From Punica granatum (taxonomy: Eukaryota; Streptophyta; Magnoliopsida; Myrtales; Lythraceae), in NCBI RefSeq assembly GCF_007655135.1, contig NC_045131.1, positions 8,184,001 through 8,248,000 on the forward strand: a stretch of 64,000 nucleotides of DNA. The letters run 5' to 3'. The notes under the pieces were generated by a model, which saw only the letters and a program-made list of their open reading frames with translations, was not told the DNA's origin and searched no databases. Of the stretch, positions 47,337 through 60,898 are shown piece after piece. The translations under genes were made by a program, and so were the position numbers. How positions within the stretch are numbered: position 1 is the stretch's first letter; each line of letters starts with the position of its first letter.

Positions 47337-49977
47337 TCATGATGATTCTATACTTTTGACGAACTTCTTAGCCTGCCAAAAACAATAAAACACGAATGAA
47401 TATATATTTTTTCTCTCCCAACAGAAACAGATCTGAAGCACACATAATACTTCAACGCTTTTGAAATTCCGCTAGAACTGCACCATATAACTTTTGGCGC
47501 CGAATAGGATGCTTTAGAAATAGCGCGCAAAGTCAGGGGTGAAGGTGCGTTTGAGACTCCTTACCTGTTCCAAGGTCAGAAACATGATCACGTTCCAAGA
47601 ACCCAGCCTTCCGAAATTCGGAATGAAGCCTTTATAGAAAGCAAGAGGGCCCTGTGGAAACAAAGGATTATGAGTGTATCATCATCAAAGTATGGACAGG
47701 TCTGACAAACTTTGAGAATTATCATACATCATTCTTCAAAGTCTTCACGAAACAGTCGAGGGTGCTCTTGTAAGCAGAATCTCCCATCATTCTCGATTTG
47801 ACCTGAGAAAAACATCCAATCCATTAGAAGCACTCAATTCTCATCCAACAGTGATTGAGCAGGTGCAAATGATACCCGCACCCTGAACTTGACCACTCAT
47901 GGTACTTGTTCTACTATCAATCTACTTTCAATTAAGGAAAATCTCATGATTGACAATCCACAAATCTTGATAATGACAATAGGTGATGGAATCAAAGCTA
48001 TTCAAATTTTTGCAACAAAAAGCAGAACTCGAGTAAACAAGAAAAAAACAGGCACCGTGCTGCAAAAACAGAAGCACCACGAGAAAAATCCCAAATCCTT
48101 CATCTCATCCTAATTAGTAAAAAAATGCTGGTTTGAAAGATAGGACTGTATCCTCAATAAACGTAATAGTTATAACAAACGAGACCCCCAGAAAACTGCG
48201 AAAACTATATTGGAGCGGGCAGGAATATGAACATACCACATCAACAGGGGAGCCGATACAAACAGCGACAAAACCTGCCCCAAGACCAGAAAGTAGATGG
48301 GTGAAAACATTGTCTGTGAAACCAGGAATTTTCAAAATTGTCTGCTTCACTTGATCATAGCTGGCCAGCTCAGCAGCATTAATGATAGCGTTTCGTGCTA
48401 TATTGGGTCCAAGACCAGTCCATAGAGCTGTTACTCCTTCCTGATTGTTAAAACAATATGAGAAAAACTAGGGAGAAAATAAAGTTGAAAGGATATTAAT
48501 TAATTTGATAAATATGTCCAATTCCAAGTCAGGTGCTGACCTGTCTAACAATTGTGGAATAAGCATTCAGTGCACCAGTGTAGCGTCTTGGTACACCAGG
48601 CGGCAATTTTCCTTCAGCTTGAAGCCTGACTTTAACAAGATCAGTTGGATTTGCTACTGTAATACCTAGAGCACCTGTTTCACAAGATAAACACCGACTT
48701 GAGACAGATATAAGCTACATAGGCAAGAAAGCATCCCAATCAGTAAGGTCTTGTCGACTTCTGGGGCGGCTTAATAATGTGTTCATCTCAACCATAAAGT
48801 GGATTAAAGCCACCAAATTTTTAACAGAAGATAAAAATAACAAAAAGGGTCATTCATGAACTTAAGCATGCAAGCAGATTTACATGGATTGCAACACACA
48901 CTCACCGGTAGTGAGGGCAGCAAGTATTTTCTTGGTTAGTGGAACATCACCAACATGGTTCTCACCCACATAGAGGTTTTTTACCTGTTGGGTTAAGCAT
49001 GTTCCGCAGATTGTAAGAATATATCAAAATTATAGACGCAGATTGTCAGAATATATCAAAATTATAGACGGCAAGTATAATAACGGGTGGTGATAGATTG
49101 CGCAGAGTTATTAGTGCAAGTATGAAGACCCACCGGCTCATACAGCCCAATTCGAAGACCTCCGAACACACACTGGCGATGCAACCCAGGCACAATGCCT
49201 TTCCAGAGGGCAGCTGCACCTTCTTCCCTCGCAATGGTGGCAACTGTGCCAAGCATACCCCTGTACTTTGGCAGGGCCGCTGCATCCCCAGCAGCGACCG
49301 TCTTCTGGAGCTGAAGTCGGACTTTGGCAGTGTCCAATGGAATAGTGCATATCTGAATCGGAATTTCAAGTGAACGTCAACCAAAAAAAAAAAAAAAAGA
49401 AAGCAACTTTGAAGCACCCGAAATAAAAAAAAAGAACTCACAGCACAAGCAATGCCAAATATCCTAGTTGAGCTCATGAACTTGTAATTTCAAAAGCCTT
49501 ATTCAAACACTGAGAGAGTGTTTATGTCAAGAGCAGCAAGCAAGGGAAAGCAGGAAATCCAGCTATGAAAGGCAATTACAGCAAACAGACAGACAATGCG
49601 TCGAACAGATGAAAGGCAATAATATAGCAGTCGGCTGGAATCGAATCACAGAGCGCCTGACAACTGAAATCCAAATGGACTTTTGTGATCTTAGAGAAGT
49701 AATCTCTAGAACACACGGGCAAGATCATTCATCGAGCTGATAAAATTATGCGATCACCAAAAATCGGGTCTTTAGAAATAGGCAGCAACGAATCAGAATC
49801 CACGGTATAAAATTCATATACAGCAGAAAATGCAGGCAGCTTTTCAGATCGAAGGCAGAGAGAGAGAGAGGGATATCATAAGAGTAGGGAGAGTAGTACC
49901 TCGGCGAAACAGGCGGCGAAAGCACTGCTGGCGAATGTTCCGGGGAGGGAGATGTCAGTATTACCGCCGGCCACCAT
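47337..49977 (-). CDS. UCP1: Mitochondrial uncoupling protein 1 (PUMP1-type carrier)
   Basis: Inner-membrane carrier of the SLC25 family; plant UCP1 dissipates the proton gradient and also exchanges dicarboxylates and amino acids. Eight coding exons: 49977-49900, 49352-49134, 48984-48906, 48674-48541, 48440-48237, 47802-47728, 47651-47565, 47372-47337. All GT-AG and in frame; 303 aa against 306 in Arabidopsis. The three carrier repeats each show the signature: [10 protein letters not shown] (about 32-41), [13 protein letters not shown] (about 130) and PVDVVKSRMMG (about 235). They pair with GLYEPVKNLY and [10 protein letters not shown] helices, and [22 protein letters not shown] ends repeat three (quoted as overlapping parts of one helix). 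The start MVAGG is followed directly by the first helix, with no cleavable transit peptide, as is normal. Arabidopsis relative: At3g54110. Confidence 0.96.
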
Positions 49978-52285
49978 CTTTCCGCACACGGCGAAGGGTC
50001 CGGCTGCAGCAAAGACTAAGAAAAGCACGGGGAAGCAACGCAAAAGAGCTAATACGGCCCCTGAGCTCCGATCAATCCCAAGAGCGGAGGAGAGATTCAG
50101 AAAGACAGGGGAATCTCTTTTCTTCTTGGGATGAACAAACCCTTGAAGGAGCAATCAATCCGATCTTCCCCCCGCCTCTGTCTGCACAGCCGGGAAAGCT
50201 TTAAATAAGCCTTCTCCGACCATTGGCGGTCTTTGGAAGTCTTTTGCCCATTTTCAGACTTTAATTAAATCCCCAAAATAGATTTTTCAAATTTAGATTT
50301 TTGATAATATATATTTTATTTTCAAATTAGTCCCCGCTATCCGCGTTGTTACGTGATGAGTGAATTTGCCAGCGACTTCGGCCATGGTTGTAGTAGACCG
50401 ACACTCTCTCAAGCCGAGCTTAAGGGAGGATCGATTTGGTGGGAGCCCAATTCAGATCATTAGCACTCCAGTCGAGGTCAATGGCTGCCTCAGCGATCAC
50501 CGTCAACAATAACTGGAGCTCGATGGGTGGTTATTATCAGACATTCACCGCACGGGTCTTTCCCATCCCAACATCGGTCATCAGCCCCTCCAATCGAGGC
50601 CGACAGCGGCCTTTGTGGTCGCCAACAGCCTCGATTGAAGTGATAATGGCCGCTATTAGGCCGTCACTGCACAGTTCCAATGCCAAGGCCGCCGATTGCC
50701 CTGGCCCTTGAGCGGAATATTATTTTTTTGGGGGTAACTCTGAAAGTTTTTAAAAGTTGAGGAATATGAAACAAACAATACTTTCAAAATTCTAAATTGG
50801 AAAATATTTTCACAAGGAGGACTATTTTTAAGAATTAATCTTTCCATTACAAATAGATATTAATCTCTCTCTCTCTCCCTCCTCTTTCTGCTGCTCCCCA
50901 ACCTTCAATGTCATCATTTCCCTTCCCTTTTTTCTTTTTATATATATATATATATTTATTTATATACTATATAATAAATAGCGAAAAGAGAAAAAATAAC
51001 TCTTCTGTTGACTTTATTATTATTTGTTAGTAACATAATATTTTCTCGGTTGCCCGTCAACGGAGAAATTGAAACCGAAATCGACTCGTGTATATTATGC
51101 GGGATTAATCCTTTATAAAATTTATATTAAATATATTTATATACACGCATTGTTTCCATGTCTTTAACGTGGGAATTTAAACCCAATTGCTCAACTGACT
51201 CCAACCCGCCGCATATGTTAAATTAAATTATGACATACGATATAATCTTTTGCGTGGATCTGATAGTCCTGGACCGCAACTTGCATGCAATTCATTGCGT
51301 TTACCCTTTAGTCCGAAAGTATTGAAAGTAGGTTGGTACATACGTGCGATTAGAGTATCTATTTTTAGAACGAGTAATTGGCATATCATTCAGTCATTCA
51401 TTATATATCGAACGATAGATTCAGCGTCACGATAAACACAAGACCATTCCCGGTCATGATCATGGTCATGGAGGTGGAAGTGAGTGGGACAGTCCAATTG
51501 AGCAACTAGCCGGAGACGTAACCAAGGTTCTTCTCCAATCCAATCTCACGAAAATGACACAACTCCTCTCCTCTTTCTATATCCTACACATCACACGCAC
51601 AAATGTGTTAATGGAGTCCGACATGTGTAACACTTTGGGATTTGGCACTCTTTTGAAGCCAATTCTCGATTTTGACTAGATGGATCCGACCCACGAACCC
51701 CAGGTCATCACTATTAACAGTCGATAGCGAACTTCCGATGAAACTTCCGGGGTGAGCCTTTAGCAGTTAAATATGAAATCAACTGGGCATGGGGCAACTG
51801 TATTTTGTTACCAGACCACTTCATGCGTCCGGGGAGGACAACATGCTCCGATGTTGGTGGATCAAAGATACCGGACAAGATTGCAAAGCATCAATCGTTG
51901 TCGAAAAAGAATAGTTATGTGCCAAAAGAGAGAAGTAGTGAAATGCCGATTAGATCATTGAGGAACATCACTTTATTCCGTCCCTCAGTAATTCTCCTAT
52001 CCACAGCACGCACAAACTTTTCCACGGAGGTTCCCAAACGGCATAGGGACTGGGCCAACTGAGGAATCCTAATCTGTTGTCTCTATATTTATCTTTTACA
52101 TTGGTCCCCACTAGTAGGCAGCATTCGTAAACAGTCTCCTGTAACGTAATATTCGCGCCTCATTTCCCATTTCCATCTATGACACGACGCCTTTACATCA
52201 AGACAATGCATGTAACTCCACTATGGAAAGAAAAAAAGAAGTGGATACTAGGACTTACTTGAATTTATGCATATACTTCACCACC
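49978..52285. other. UCP1 leader/promoter, GC-rich island, spacer to ceramidase 3' side
   Basis: The carrier leader and promoter lie in about 49978-50400. At 50430-50710 a GC-rich island (words CTCGATGG, CCAATCGAGGCCGACAGCGG, GGCCGC) borders abruptly on AT-rich DNA and resembles the islands at 9340 and 62440. A (TA)n tract lies at 50937-50955. From 51000 to 52200 no gene is supported. The ceramidase 3' untranslated region should adjoin 52286. Confidence 0.45.
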
Positions 52286-55200
52286 CTATGCCACCACCAA
52301 CGCGTTGGAACACCCCGTGAAATGGCGAACAGTTCCGAAGAGTGCCTTAGCGGCTCCAAAGTGCCTCATCCTGTAAACCCCTGGGGCTGCAGAGCTCGGA
52401 ACCCTCCATTCTAGGGTCGCATGGCTCTGGGGGCTCAGTTTCCCGGGCCTGGACCAGATGAACCTCAGGCAGAAATCATCATCGTCGAATGCCGGGACCC
52501 AAGTCTTTCCATCCTGTAGATGCTCCACCAATGCGAATGTCCCCTCAGTCATGAGGTCATTCCTCGGACAGGCGGACCAGAAGGTCACGCTGATCAGATC
52601 ACCCCTCCTGAAAGTGGAGTTGAAGGGCACATCGGTCTTGACGTCCCCAAAGTTTACTCCAGGAGGAGTTGAGTCCATGACCACCGGAGGGAGCAAACTT
52701 ATCTGCCTGTCGAGTAGGTCTGGAGGTTGTGGACCACTCTCGATGATGTCCTCGTTGACTAGGGCCGTGGCCAGTTTCTTGAACTCCTGAATGTATGCAC
52801 TGAGTGTATGGGGGCCATAGAGAGTAGAGGCTCCCTGCAATTTCAACCAACCATTAAACTGAGCTTACTGCTTACCTTCACTTGAAAACAGAAAAGAAAC
52901 CACATCGGACTTCTAGAATTTCCCCAAGTATAAATTTTAAGCATTAGGAACATGTAAACTCACAAGAAAATAAAAATTCGAGCGGTCACACTTCCCAGAA
53001 TCAAACCAGACAGAGCAGATCAAACTACGGGTTTATTGAGATCAATTTTTGTACCAAATTAAAAAAGAAAGCAAGATTCATTTTCTTTTCGAGCACGCTT
53101 GAAAGCTTAAATAGCAGATCCGGTTTTTTCTGGATGATTGGATTGGCAGGGTCCATTTCTTCCTACTGGCTGGGGCGGTTTAGTTTCAAAACAATTATAG
53201 CTCATTCTAGATTTAACATGATTGCAGTACAACCTCATATCGCTGCACTTGATACTCCTCGAAGGTGGCCACATACTGAGAATATGAATTCGTAAGCCCT
53301 GCAATAACCACGTGGATGTTGCTATCGAACTGTCCATTCCCTCGTGATGAGAGCACCATCCTCACGGCATCGCGGAGACGCCTGCCGGCCATTGTTGTGA
53401 ATTCTGCGATGAAAATAGCGCTTAAACTTGGAATTTTTGGGGGCAACACCAGGGCTACCACCCTATAGAGAAAGTATAGTGCATCAAATCATGTGGTGCT
53501 ACGTGGAATTTTCCAAAGCTGCCTAAGAACGGAAACACATTGTGAAATATCTGAGGGAGGGAAGACAGAGTTCTACTAGTACCTGAAGGCACGCTGAGAA
53601 TGACAAGTTGCCCGATTCGTAGAATTTGGATGGGAAGTATTGAAGGCTAGAGATGGTTGGAATGATGTGTTAGTGCCAAAGTATAATGCATAGAACAAGT
53701 CTAAGGCAAAGCAAAGCAATCATATATATACACATATATCACATTATGGTATCTTGGAAGAAAAAATATCTTTCTTAATTATATGTTGAAGACTATTCAA
53801 TATTCATCTCATGCTATTCATTGAAATATATAAGAAGTGCAAAGTATTATAGTGCCACTGGCAGCATCAAAATAAACAGACAGGGAAACAAGCAATCAGA
53901 TGAGCATTCCTGCAATTTTATTAAGCAGTCAACTTTATCTTCGAGTTCTGCAAAGAATTGCAGTTGCTCTTTGAATCAAATAAGTATCTATCTAACTCAC
54001 CGGAAAAAAGAAGAAGAAAAGATTATCTATTTATAGAAGCTTTTCATTGTGCTTGCATAAACTCAAAGTGACTTGGTCTTCTCAAAGGTGATTGTGAAGT
54101 GAATAAATGGTTCGACTTACTGCCCAGTCATAAGGTTCCTTCATTTCACCGGTGTCAAGTAAAATAGGTTTTGGATGCTGACAGTCGACTTGCTCCTGAC
54201 TCGGTGTTTTCAGCAAATTCCTCACCAGCTTCCAAAAGACATTTCCCTGCAACACCAAAAACAATAATATCCAAGAATCAGGATCAGTGGGGTTTTTTCT
54301 ACACATCCTGCAACTCTGTCTCTCTTATCTGTGCTGACATGGAACTCCTTCCAGGCCAATCCCTGGACCACTGACGTAAAACAGGCCCATGGTTCCAATA
54401 AATTTATGAAGCCTTCATAAACGGTAACTATGCATGCCTGACTCATTGATACAAGAAGAGAAACCTGCACATGCCTTATCATCTCCTTGCTTGAAGTCGA
54501 AAGCTCCCGGCCCATCAGTGGTCCCGGCGGCAAAGGCAAATCCTACTGCAGCAGGGCATGTTTTAACAACCTCAGTTCCACCGTTAGGTTTAGGAATGGT
54601 GACCTCAAGGTTTAAGAAATCCACATATGCATGCTGGAATCCAATCTTGCCCTTGAGCTGCTCAGATGCTTTGTTGAACAGTTCAACAGCCTTGTTAAAC
54701 TGTCTCTCTCCAATGATCCGTGTGCTCTCAAATTCATCGGGGTACCTTCCAGAATCGATATTACCAAATTTAGGATTCTCTATAACACGAGCATAGTATG
54801 CAGAAACAGGATGTTGAAGTGGCTAAGGTATAGATCCATCGATTCATCTCGAATTCAATTAGTCAACTGTGATCATGAAAAGGATATAAGTATACAATCA
54901 TTTACAGACATGAATGTAATAAATTTAAAGCTAAGGGATATAAACCCAGAGCTGACTGATCCAACGGGTTCATTTAGAGAATTCATTCAGATTGGCATAC
55001 GGATCTGCCCAAAGTTCTTATAACTATGGTCACAAAGAACGATGGAGAAAAAAAACTACATACCCAGGTCCACGACCGTAACACAGCTCATTTTTTCCAT
55101 TGCAGGTGCTGTGATTGAAATCACAAGGCTTCCCAGAGTCGATGCAGAAGGCACCAAGGACATTCGGGCTCACATCACCACAATTGGTTTGACAGAATGC

Positions 55201-57241
55201 AGAGACAAACTGTGGCCTATCGGTCTGCCTAAAAGCATTCCTGACCCGTCTTGCCACACTTGATAATCTAGTCACAGGTCTTCCTCGAGAAAAGGGGAAG
55301 GAAGCTGCGAGTTGCATCGTTTCAGTACCTGCATTTCATAGGATGCTCAATGACAGTGTAATCATTTTGCAAGACGTTGATGGGATTGCGACATATGAGA
55401 TGTAGTGCCTCAGTTTTTTGTTACATCGGATCTACAATAAAGGAATCATATCCGCTTGAGAATGCAAGAAGTAAATATCTTATATTACTGCCCACTTATT
55501 AGATACTGTCCCTTTTTATGATAACATATGAGCTGAAAATAGTTAGAACTTATAATTTGAGTGTACCTAAAGGGTGCACCAGGGCATTGCTACCAATCAC
55601 TTTCCGGTATTTGTTTATAAATAAGAAATGTGATTTGTACAAGTGGTTAAACCCATGGAATCACGGACCATGCCACTTCTGGTTTGAAGACCTCTGCAGT
55701 TTCGAAAACTATGGTAACATGTTTGAGGCACTATAAGTCGGGGCTGGAAGCAACAATAATGGCCCTTCGACTTCAGGGAAATAGTAGTTATAGCTTCTTT
55801 GGGTATGCGGGTTATGGAGGGGTGGGTCATGGAGGGTTATGAGAGTTTCTGTACAAAATTCCATAACTCATGCCTCCATAACCATCCATAACCCGCATAC
55901 CCAAACAACCAATTAGAGTCAACAAATACCAAGAAGAAAGCTTTTCAGATGTAACGAACACGTAAACTAAAAGGAGATCCGTTACTGTTTTCACGGAAGT
56001 CGGACAATATGGTCGAGACCCTCCTTGGAATTACGTCATTATGCAAATATATACCATTGAAACCTTTCAGAGAATCCCTTTGCCAGTCCTCCATGAATCT
56101 TGCTGCAGCTCCTTTATTGTCCCCACTTATCAACGAGTTTGTCCGACTCATAGAAGTACCATGGGTTGCAAACCAATTGAAGGCACCAACTGGCCCCCAT
56201 TCATCGTCCATAAACTTTATGAGGGTCATCTCTTTGTCAACATTGCACTTGTACTTATTTCTCTCAGATGCAGGATTGTTGAGGTAAGCACTAGGGCTTC
56301 GATTTACTCCCGCAACAAGAATTTCTCCTGCGTATGTAAAGAAAGCAACATTTTGAAGCCTCTGGAAATTCATGAAGTGAGACGAAGAGATAAAAGAAAC
56401 GCGCTTTTCCCCTTAAATAAATATGGAGCATTTGGATATAGGACTTTTGTACATATCTGCACCTCTATTAATGAAAATTGATCCAGGCTGAAGATTTTCA
56501 TGAGCTTGTATAATGCTTTTCTCAATGCCATCCACTATGGCATCAAAGGACTGGCGAACAAATCCGAGAGATGTCACAATGTATAAAACATATTGGAGAT
56601 AGCCTCCAGGCCCAGCATGAGTATGAGTGCCACTGATGGCAACATTTTGCTCAGTATAAAGATCTCCATATCTGAAAGAGAAATAAATGACATATTTATA
56701 TGAGAGGATTGCAATCGATAAAAGCTTTGAGCATTAAGAAATTTCGATGGAGCCGATTGCATTCTATAAACATGAAGTCCAGAAACACAGTGTAGATGAC
56801 TGACAAGATCACATGGATGCTGGTTCATGCAACTAACTCAGAGTTACTCTACAGATTGCAAGTGCCTATCAAGGCACAATCCAAAGTTCAAAGGAGCCAA
56901 CAGAGTAATGATGATTTAAGACTATACCTTGCTTTTAGCCTCTCAAGTACTTTAGTGGTCACAATCTGCGAAGCCATGCAGGCATCGAGATTTACAAACA
57001 CCACACGACTCCCCTGAGGTTCCGCAACAATAAATGTTCGGGCATGCAACCTGAAGTGTACCCCAGAAGTTATCTGTTCCATATTTGCATACCCCATCAT
57101 ATTAACATCTGCTGCGGGCCCCGTTATGTCGTGGCTTCCGAGGCCGATCAAATAATTCGAAGACGAGAGGCACCCTCCGACATTTTGCAGCAAGACTAGG
57201 AAGAGGATCCATGAGCAATAAGCATAACTGGGGAGTGCCAT
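52286..57241 (-). CDS. Neutral ceramidase (NCER)
   Basis: Hydrolyses ceramide to sphingosine and fatty acid; enters the secretory pathway. Nine coding exons: 57241-56928, 56671-56463, 56327-55986, 55328-55064, 54745-54475, 54246-54121, 53646-53583, 53403-53234, 52834-52286. All keep frame; 769 aa, usual for plant NCERs. The ATG at 57241 is followed by a signal peptide (WILFLVLLQNVGGCLS). Zinc-ligand blocks are SGTHTHAGPGGY (about 125) and FATHGTSMSRTN (about 235). The active-site serine lies in NCGDVSPNVLGAFC (about 345). GQ-PDEFESTRIIGE and FKQGDD blocks precede the C-terminal beta domain (TFRRGDLISVTFWSACPRND, DDDDFCLRFIWSRP). Intron 5 has a GC donor (AAG/gcatgt). The expected SVPGEFTT reads SVPSEFTT across intron 7. 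Intron 3 contains a MITE. Arabidopsis relative by position: At2g38010. Confidence 0.95.
55793..55910. mobile_element. MITE in ceramidase intron 3
   Basis: Left end GCTTCTTTGGGTATGCGGGT and right end, read inward, GGTTGTTTGGGTATGCGGGT. The inverted repeats share TTTGGGTATGCGGGTTATGGA perfectly, and the internal parts also pair partly (GTTATGGAGG / CCTCCATAAC), so the whole 118 bp can fold as a hairpin. No coding; no target duplication could be fixed. Confidence 0.8.
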
Positions 57242-58202
57242 ATCCGTTGATGGGAGCCGAACAGGTCTCACTCTACCCTTTCCATCCTTCACAAAAAGGG
57301 CCACTGAGATCCGTCAACATTAAGCATTGAATTCATATTAGGAATCTAGAGCTGATGCAACATTATATGGAGCATTTCACGAGTGTATCTATCGGCTTCC
57401 AAAGTGATCCAAAACCATCGAACAGCACCATCTATACAGGGAGACATCACCTCAAGGATACATGTTAACTCGAGAGTATCGAATAACGATATACGCACTT
57501 TCTCCGATATATTCTGCATAAAGGCATTGGCCCTGATTGGTAGGGGAAATTACTACATTCATTGGGCATCACAAATACCGAAAGCAGGATTTTTTTTTGG
57601 AGCCTCTGGAACATTTCTTATGCACAGAACAGCAAAGCTGTTGCAAGTAACATAATCGGACAGTAATACGAAAACTGGCAGTTTCAAACAAACAGCAGGC
57701 AATATTCCTCAACATGAACGGTGACATCATTGCCGGAAAACCCAAAAAATGTAAGAAATCAAGTTCTGGGAAATTGAGGATCCTACAGACCGAGGGAATT
57801 GAGCTCAGCAAACACAAGACATGACGGACCACAGTGAAACTTGAGTACTTATTTCAGTTGGGGTGTTGGGGGCCCACCCGCCATTACAGCAGTGGTTGAG
57901 CTCGAATGGGAGCACTGGAAAGACCTTATCCCCCAACTCATTCTTTTGGTCTCTTTTGCTGCTTCAGCTGCTGCTATCTTCCATTCTTCTGCAGGTTAGG
58001 CATCCATAGAGAAGACGACACGTATTCGAGAGTGATGATCGGAGTGGGTGGGGGGGAGTGAGAAGCTTCGGGGCTGGTGTCGGAGTTCTGCTAAAATGAC
58101 GAATCGCGGGCAGGGCGGTTGGTAAAGTGAGCTGTGAAGCTCCGACAGGAAAGAGACACAACTGTTTTCGGAAGAGAAACCGCTCCATCTTCCGAAAATT
58201 AA
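57242..58202. other. Ceramidase 5' leader region
   Basis: A splice-acceptor-like ggatctcag at about 57304-57312 (minus strand) just upstream of the ATG suggests an intron in the leader, with the first untranslated exon near 57900-58200, where the DNA is richer in GC. No separate gene is supported. Confidence 0.4.
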
Positions 58203-58436
58203 CGTCGCCTTTCGTGTAAGATTTTAAAATTAAATTTTAATTTTGAAAAAGAGTGGTATAAATGGTTATGTATAAAACTCATTATTTGACTTTATATGAA
58301 TTATTTTGTTTTATTATAGAAAAAAAGAACTATAAATGGAGTCCATTCTATGACTTTGTATGAGTTATTTTATTTTATTGTTGGTAGAATTAAATTAAAG
58401 TGTGATTTTAAAATCACAGTTTGAAACCAAACAAGC
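58203..58436. mobile_element. Tourist-like MITE (family A), second copy, beside the ceramidase promoter
   Basis: Shares with the copy at 35515 the phrases GATTTTAAAAT, TTTTGAAAAAGAGTGGTATAAAT, TTTGACTTTATATGAATTATTTTGTTTT and TGTGATTTTAAAATCACA, and the right end GAAACCAAACAAGC. It is longer because an internal unit (ATAAATGG.GTCCATTCTATGACTTTGTATGAGTTATTTTATTTTATT-like, quoted as family words) is partly duplicated. The left terminus is eroded. Confidence 0.8.
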
Positions 58437-59600
58437 ATCATGCCGAATGTGCCGAAAGTAAGGAGATACGGTGATCGATGGACTAGGATAGGCACCGGTA
58501 ATCTTCACAGCGGCCAATTGGTTCGCCAATTGATAAATTACGGGGAATGGTAAAGATTACAAGGAAAATTTAATTATGAAATTATTTTACGTGAGTCAAA
58601 AGTCGAAAAGGAAAGTTGTTATGTAAATATAAATATATTGGATTATAAAGAATATGAGTTATAATATAATATATGATTTATTTTTATAGAGATAAAACGT
58701 GAGATCCACGGTCGTAATTCGAGAATATCAAAGTTGCGGCAGTAAAACCCTTCCCAACTACACTTGTAAAATCCTGATCCGGGAAAATAGGTTTGGTTCA
58801 TTCTTTTTTTTCGTTTCTCATTTTAATTAATGTCCAAATTTTAATTATATAAGAAAAACACCTCTCAAGTCCCACATGTTTCTAACAGTAATTTCTGCAT
58901 TTTACATTTATTTTGCATATCAAAATTTTGCATTATAAATCATGAGTTGAATCATCAAATTTCTAACTCTCGAAGTGCTTCAAGCGTCATGGTTTTAGGC
59001 ATATCGCTTCTGAGTGCCCAAATCGCAAAGTCATCATGATGGTCATAGCAACACTTCTAGTTTTGTAGAGGATGGAGAAAAGATTGTTTTGGCCCATCTA
59101 GGCCCTGGTCTTCTTAGTGTGAATTATCTGATCTAAATTCGGCCCACCAAATACAAACATATAGGGTGCATGGGTAGATTTTATGCAAGGAAAGTTAGTC
59201 AAAATATACGTATTATGGGAGAAAATATTGAGTACGTAATACATAATTATTGGGTCATGTAAAACTCCATTTTTGAATGACAAATGTTTCATTATATAAT
59301 TATCTCTATCAGTAACGGAACATTTATCATTCATGAGTAAAGTTTTATATAATCAAGTAATTGTGTATCAACTCACTCAATATTTATTCATAGAGGCTTA
59401 GTAGACTATTCTGTTGCTTCGCCTTATGACCTAATTACAGGCCAATTTTCAATTAGAACTCTCACTCTTGATCTTATATGTGGGATGGTCCGCAATGCAT
59501 TCGACCATTGTTATGGCTTGTCGTGCATGATTTTCTCCATGTAAATGCATTAATAAGGCCCGATATAACGCATCCTTTTTTTTCTTTTTCTTCATATGGT
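58437..59600. other. AT-rich spacer, nothing recognised
   Basis: No gene, RNA gene or element ends found. Poly-T tract near 58803-58811. Confidence 0.5.
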
Positions 59601-59913
59601 GAGATCTATACTAACCGATTAAACAAGTACCATAGACTATATGAATCTTTTTATCGATTTTTCTCACAGGTCGAGTGAATTAGACTACGACTAGTTGGTT
59701 TATTTATAAGTCATCTCACGTGATCAAATCCATCCAATCGACTCAATTCTCGTATCTCTCGTCCTCACGCACATTAGGGCTGGAATTTACAATTGTTTAT
59801 CAATCAATACCAAGAAATGAACTCTGAAACACCCTCTTACCTACCCGATCCAACACACCCAAAAAAAAAAAAACACGGTCTTTTTCCAAATACCTGACCT
59901 AGGCCACTCAACA
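59601..59913 (+). repeat. Direct repeat, copy 1 (about 313 bp)
   Basis: Begins GAGATCTATACTAACCGATT and ends CCTGACCTAGGCCACTCAAC. Shared with copy 2: CTTTTTATCGATTTTTCTCAC, CCATCCAATCGACTC, GGGCTGGAATTTACAATTG and TATCAATCAATAC. Roughly one base in five differs. Confidence 0.85.
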
Positions 59914-60898
59914 TCCAAACAACATCTTTGGAAGGATAATCCACACCCAGGTAGTGATTAGACGATCGGATGGCGACCCAATAACATATGGTTATTACTA
60001 CCAACAACCTCTCGTATATGTCACAGTTTTGGAGTACATAATTGTTTGTACTAATTGCATGATTCATTCATTGTGTTTTGTTTGGATTGTGACGGATCAA
60101 CACTTGATTGATGAACCGCGATCTCCTCTTATTTGATCTTCCATTATATCATATTTAATTTGGAAAGGAGAATGGAATTGTAAAAAATGGCGACTCTTTT
60201 ATAGATCTTGAAAACATAATAATGCAATATAACTGAGAATTAACTGTTATTCCTTTCGAGTTGAAAGTGATCTTAATAAATCGGCTAAATTCCAAGGAAT
60301 AACCAAAAGAGGCGTTTGATTCGATTATTAAATATTAGTCAAGACAGATAAACACTCAATTATCCTCGGAGTTCAAGCAATCAATGCTCCTTTGCTAGCC
60401 ATCACGACCCGTGGTGAGGTCGCCCGGGGCATCTGCGGTCGGCTCACCAGTTTCATAGTTTCCGAGTCCGTCCTAGTAATTGTTGATTCCACATTATGTG
60501 CAAATATTTCTGTGAACCGACTGCAAACTAAGTAGTTGAATGACAATATCAAGATGTCAAATTCACATGATAGAACAAGATTTGTGAGCGGATCTTAAGT
60601 ATTGAGAATTTTCATCAGTACTACGTATAGGATCATGATTTCGACATGAAATGTAAATGATCAGAACCCCTTAAAATAAATAATTTATATCTTTTATATA
60701 TTAAAAAAAACCTAAATTTGAAAAGAAAATGGAAGATATAAACTACAATGATGGCATGGATGAAGGGTTGTTAGGAACCGACGTAGGCCATCGATCACGT
60801 CCCAATCCGTTCTCTTCTCCAATGCAAGTGGAAAATGTTGTGATAGGAGTTCAGGCTCAAGAGCAATTCCGATTAACATGCATCTTGTAATCGATTGT
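59914..60898. other. Segment between the two direct repeats
   Basis: About 985 bp with no open frame of note. A GC-richer patch (CCATCACGACCCGTGGTGAG, GCCCGGGGCATCTGCGG) lies near 60400-60450. If the flanking repeats were LTRs, this would be a non-coding internal region, but no primer-binding site was seen. Confidence 0.4.

Noticed and set aside
57242..57304. Upstream GTG start extending the ceramidase by 21 residues
   Set aside because: GTG is not a usual plant start; the ATG at 57241 leads straight into a signal peptide, and a splice acceptor lies near 57304.
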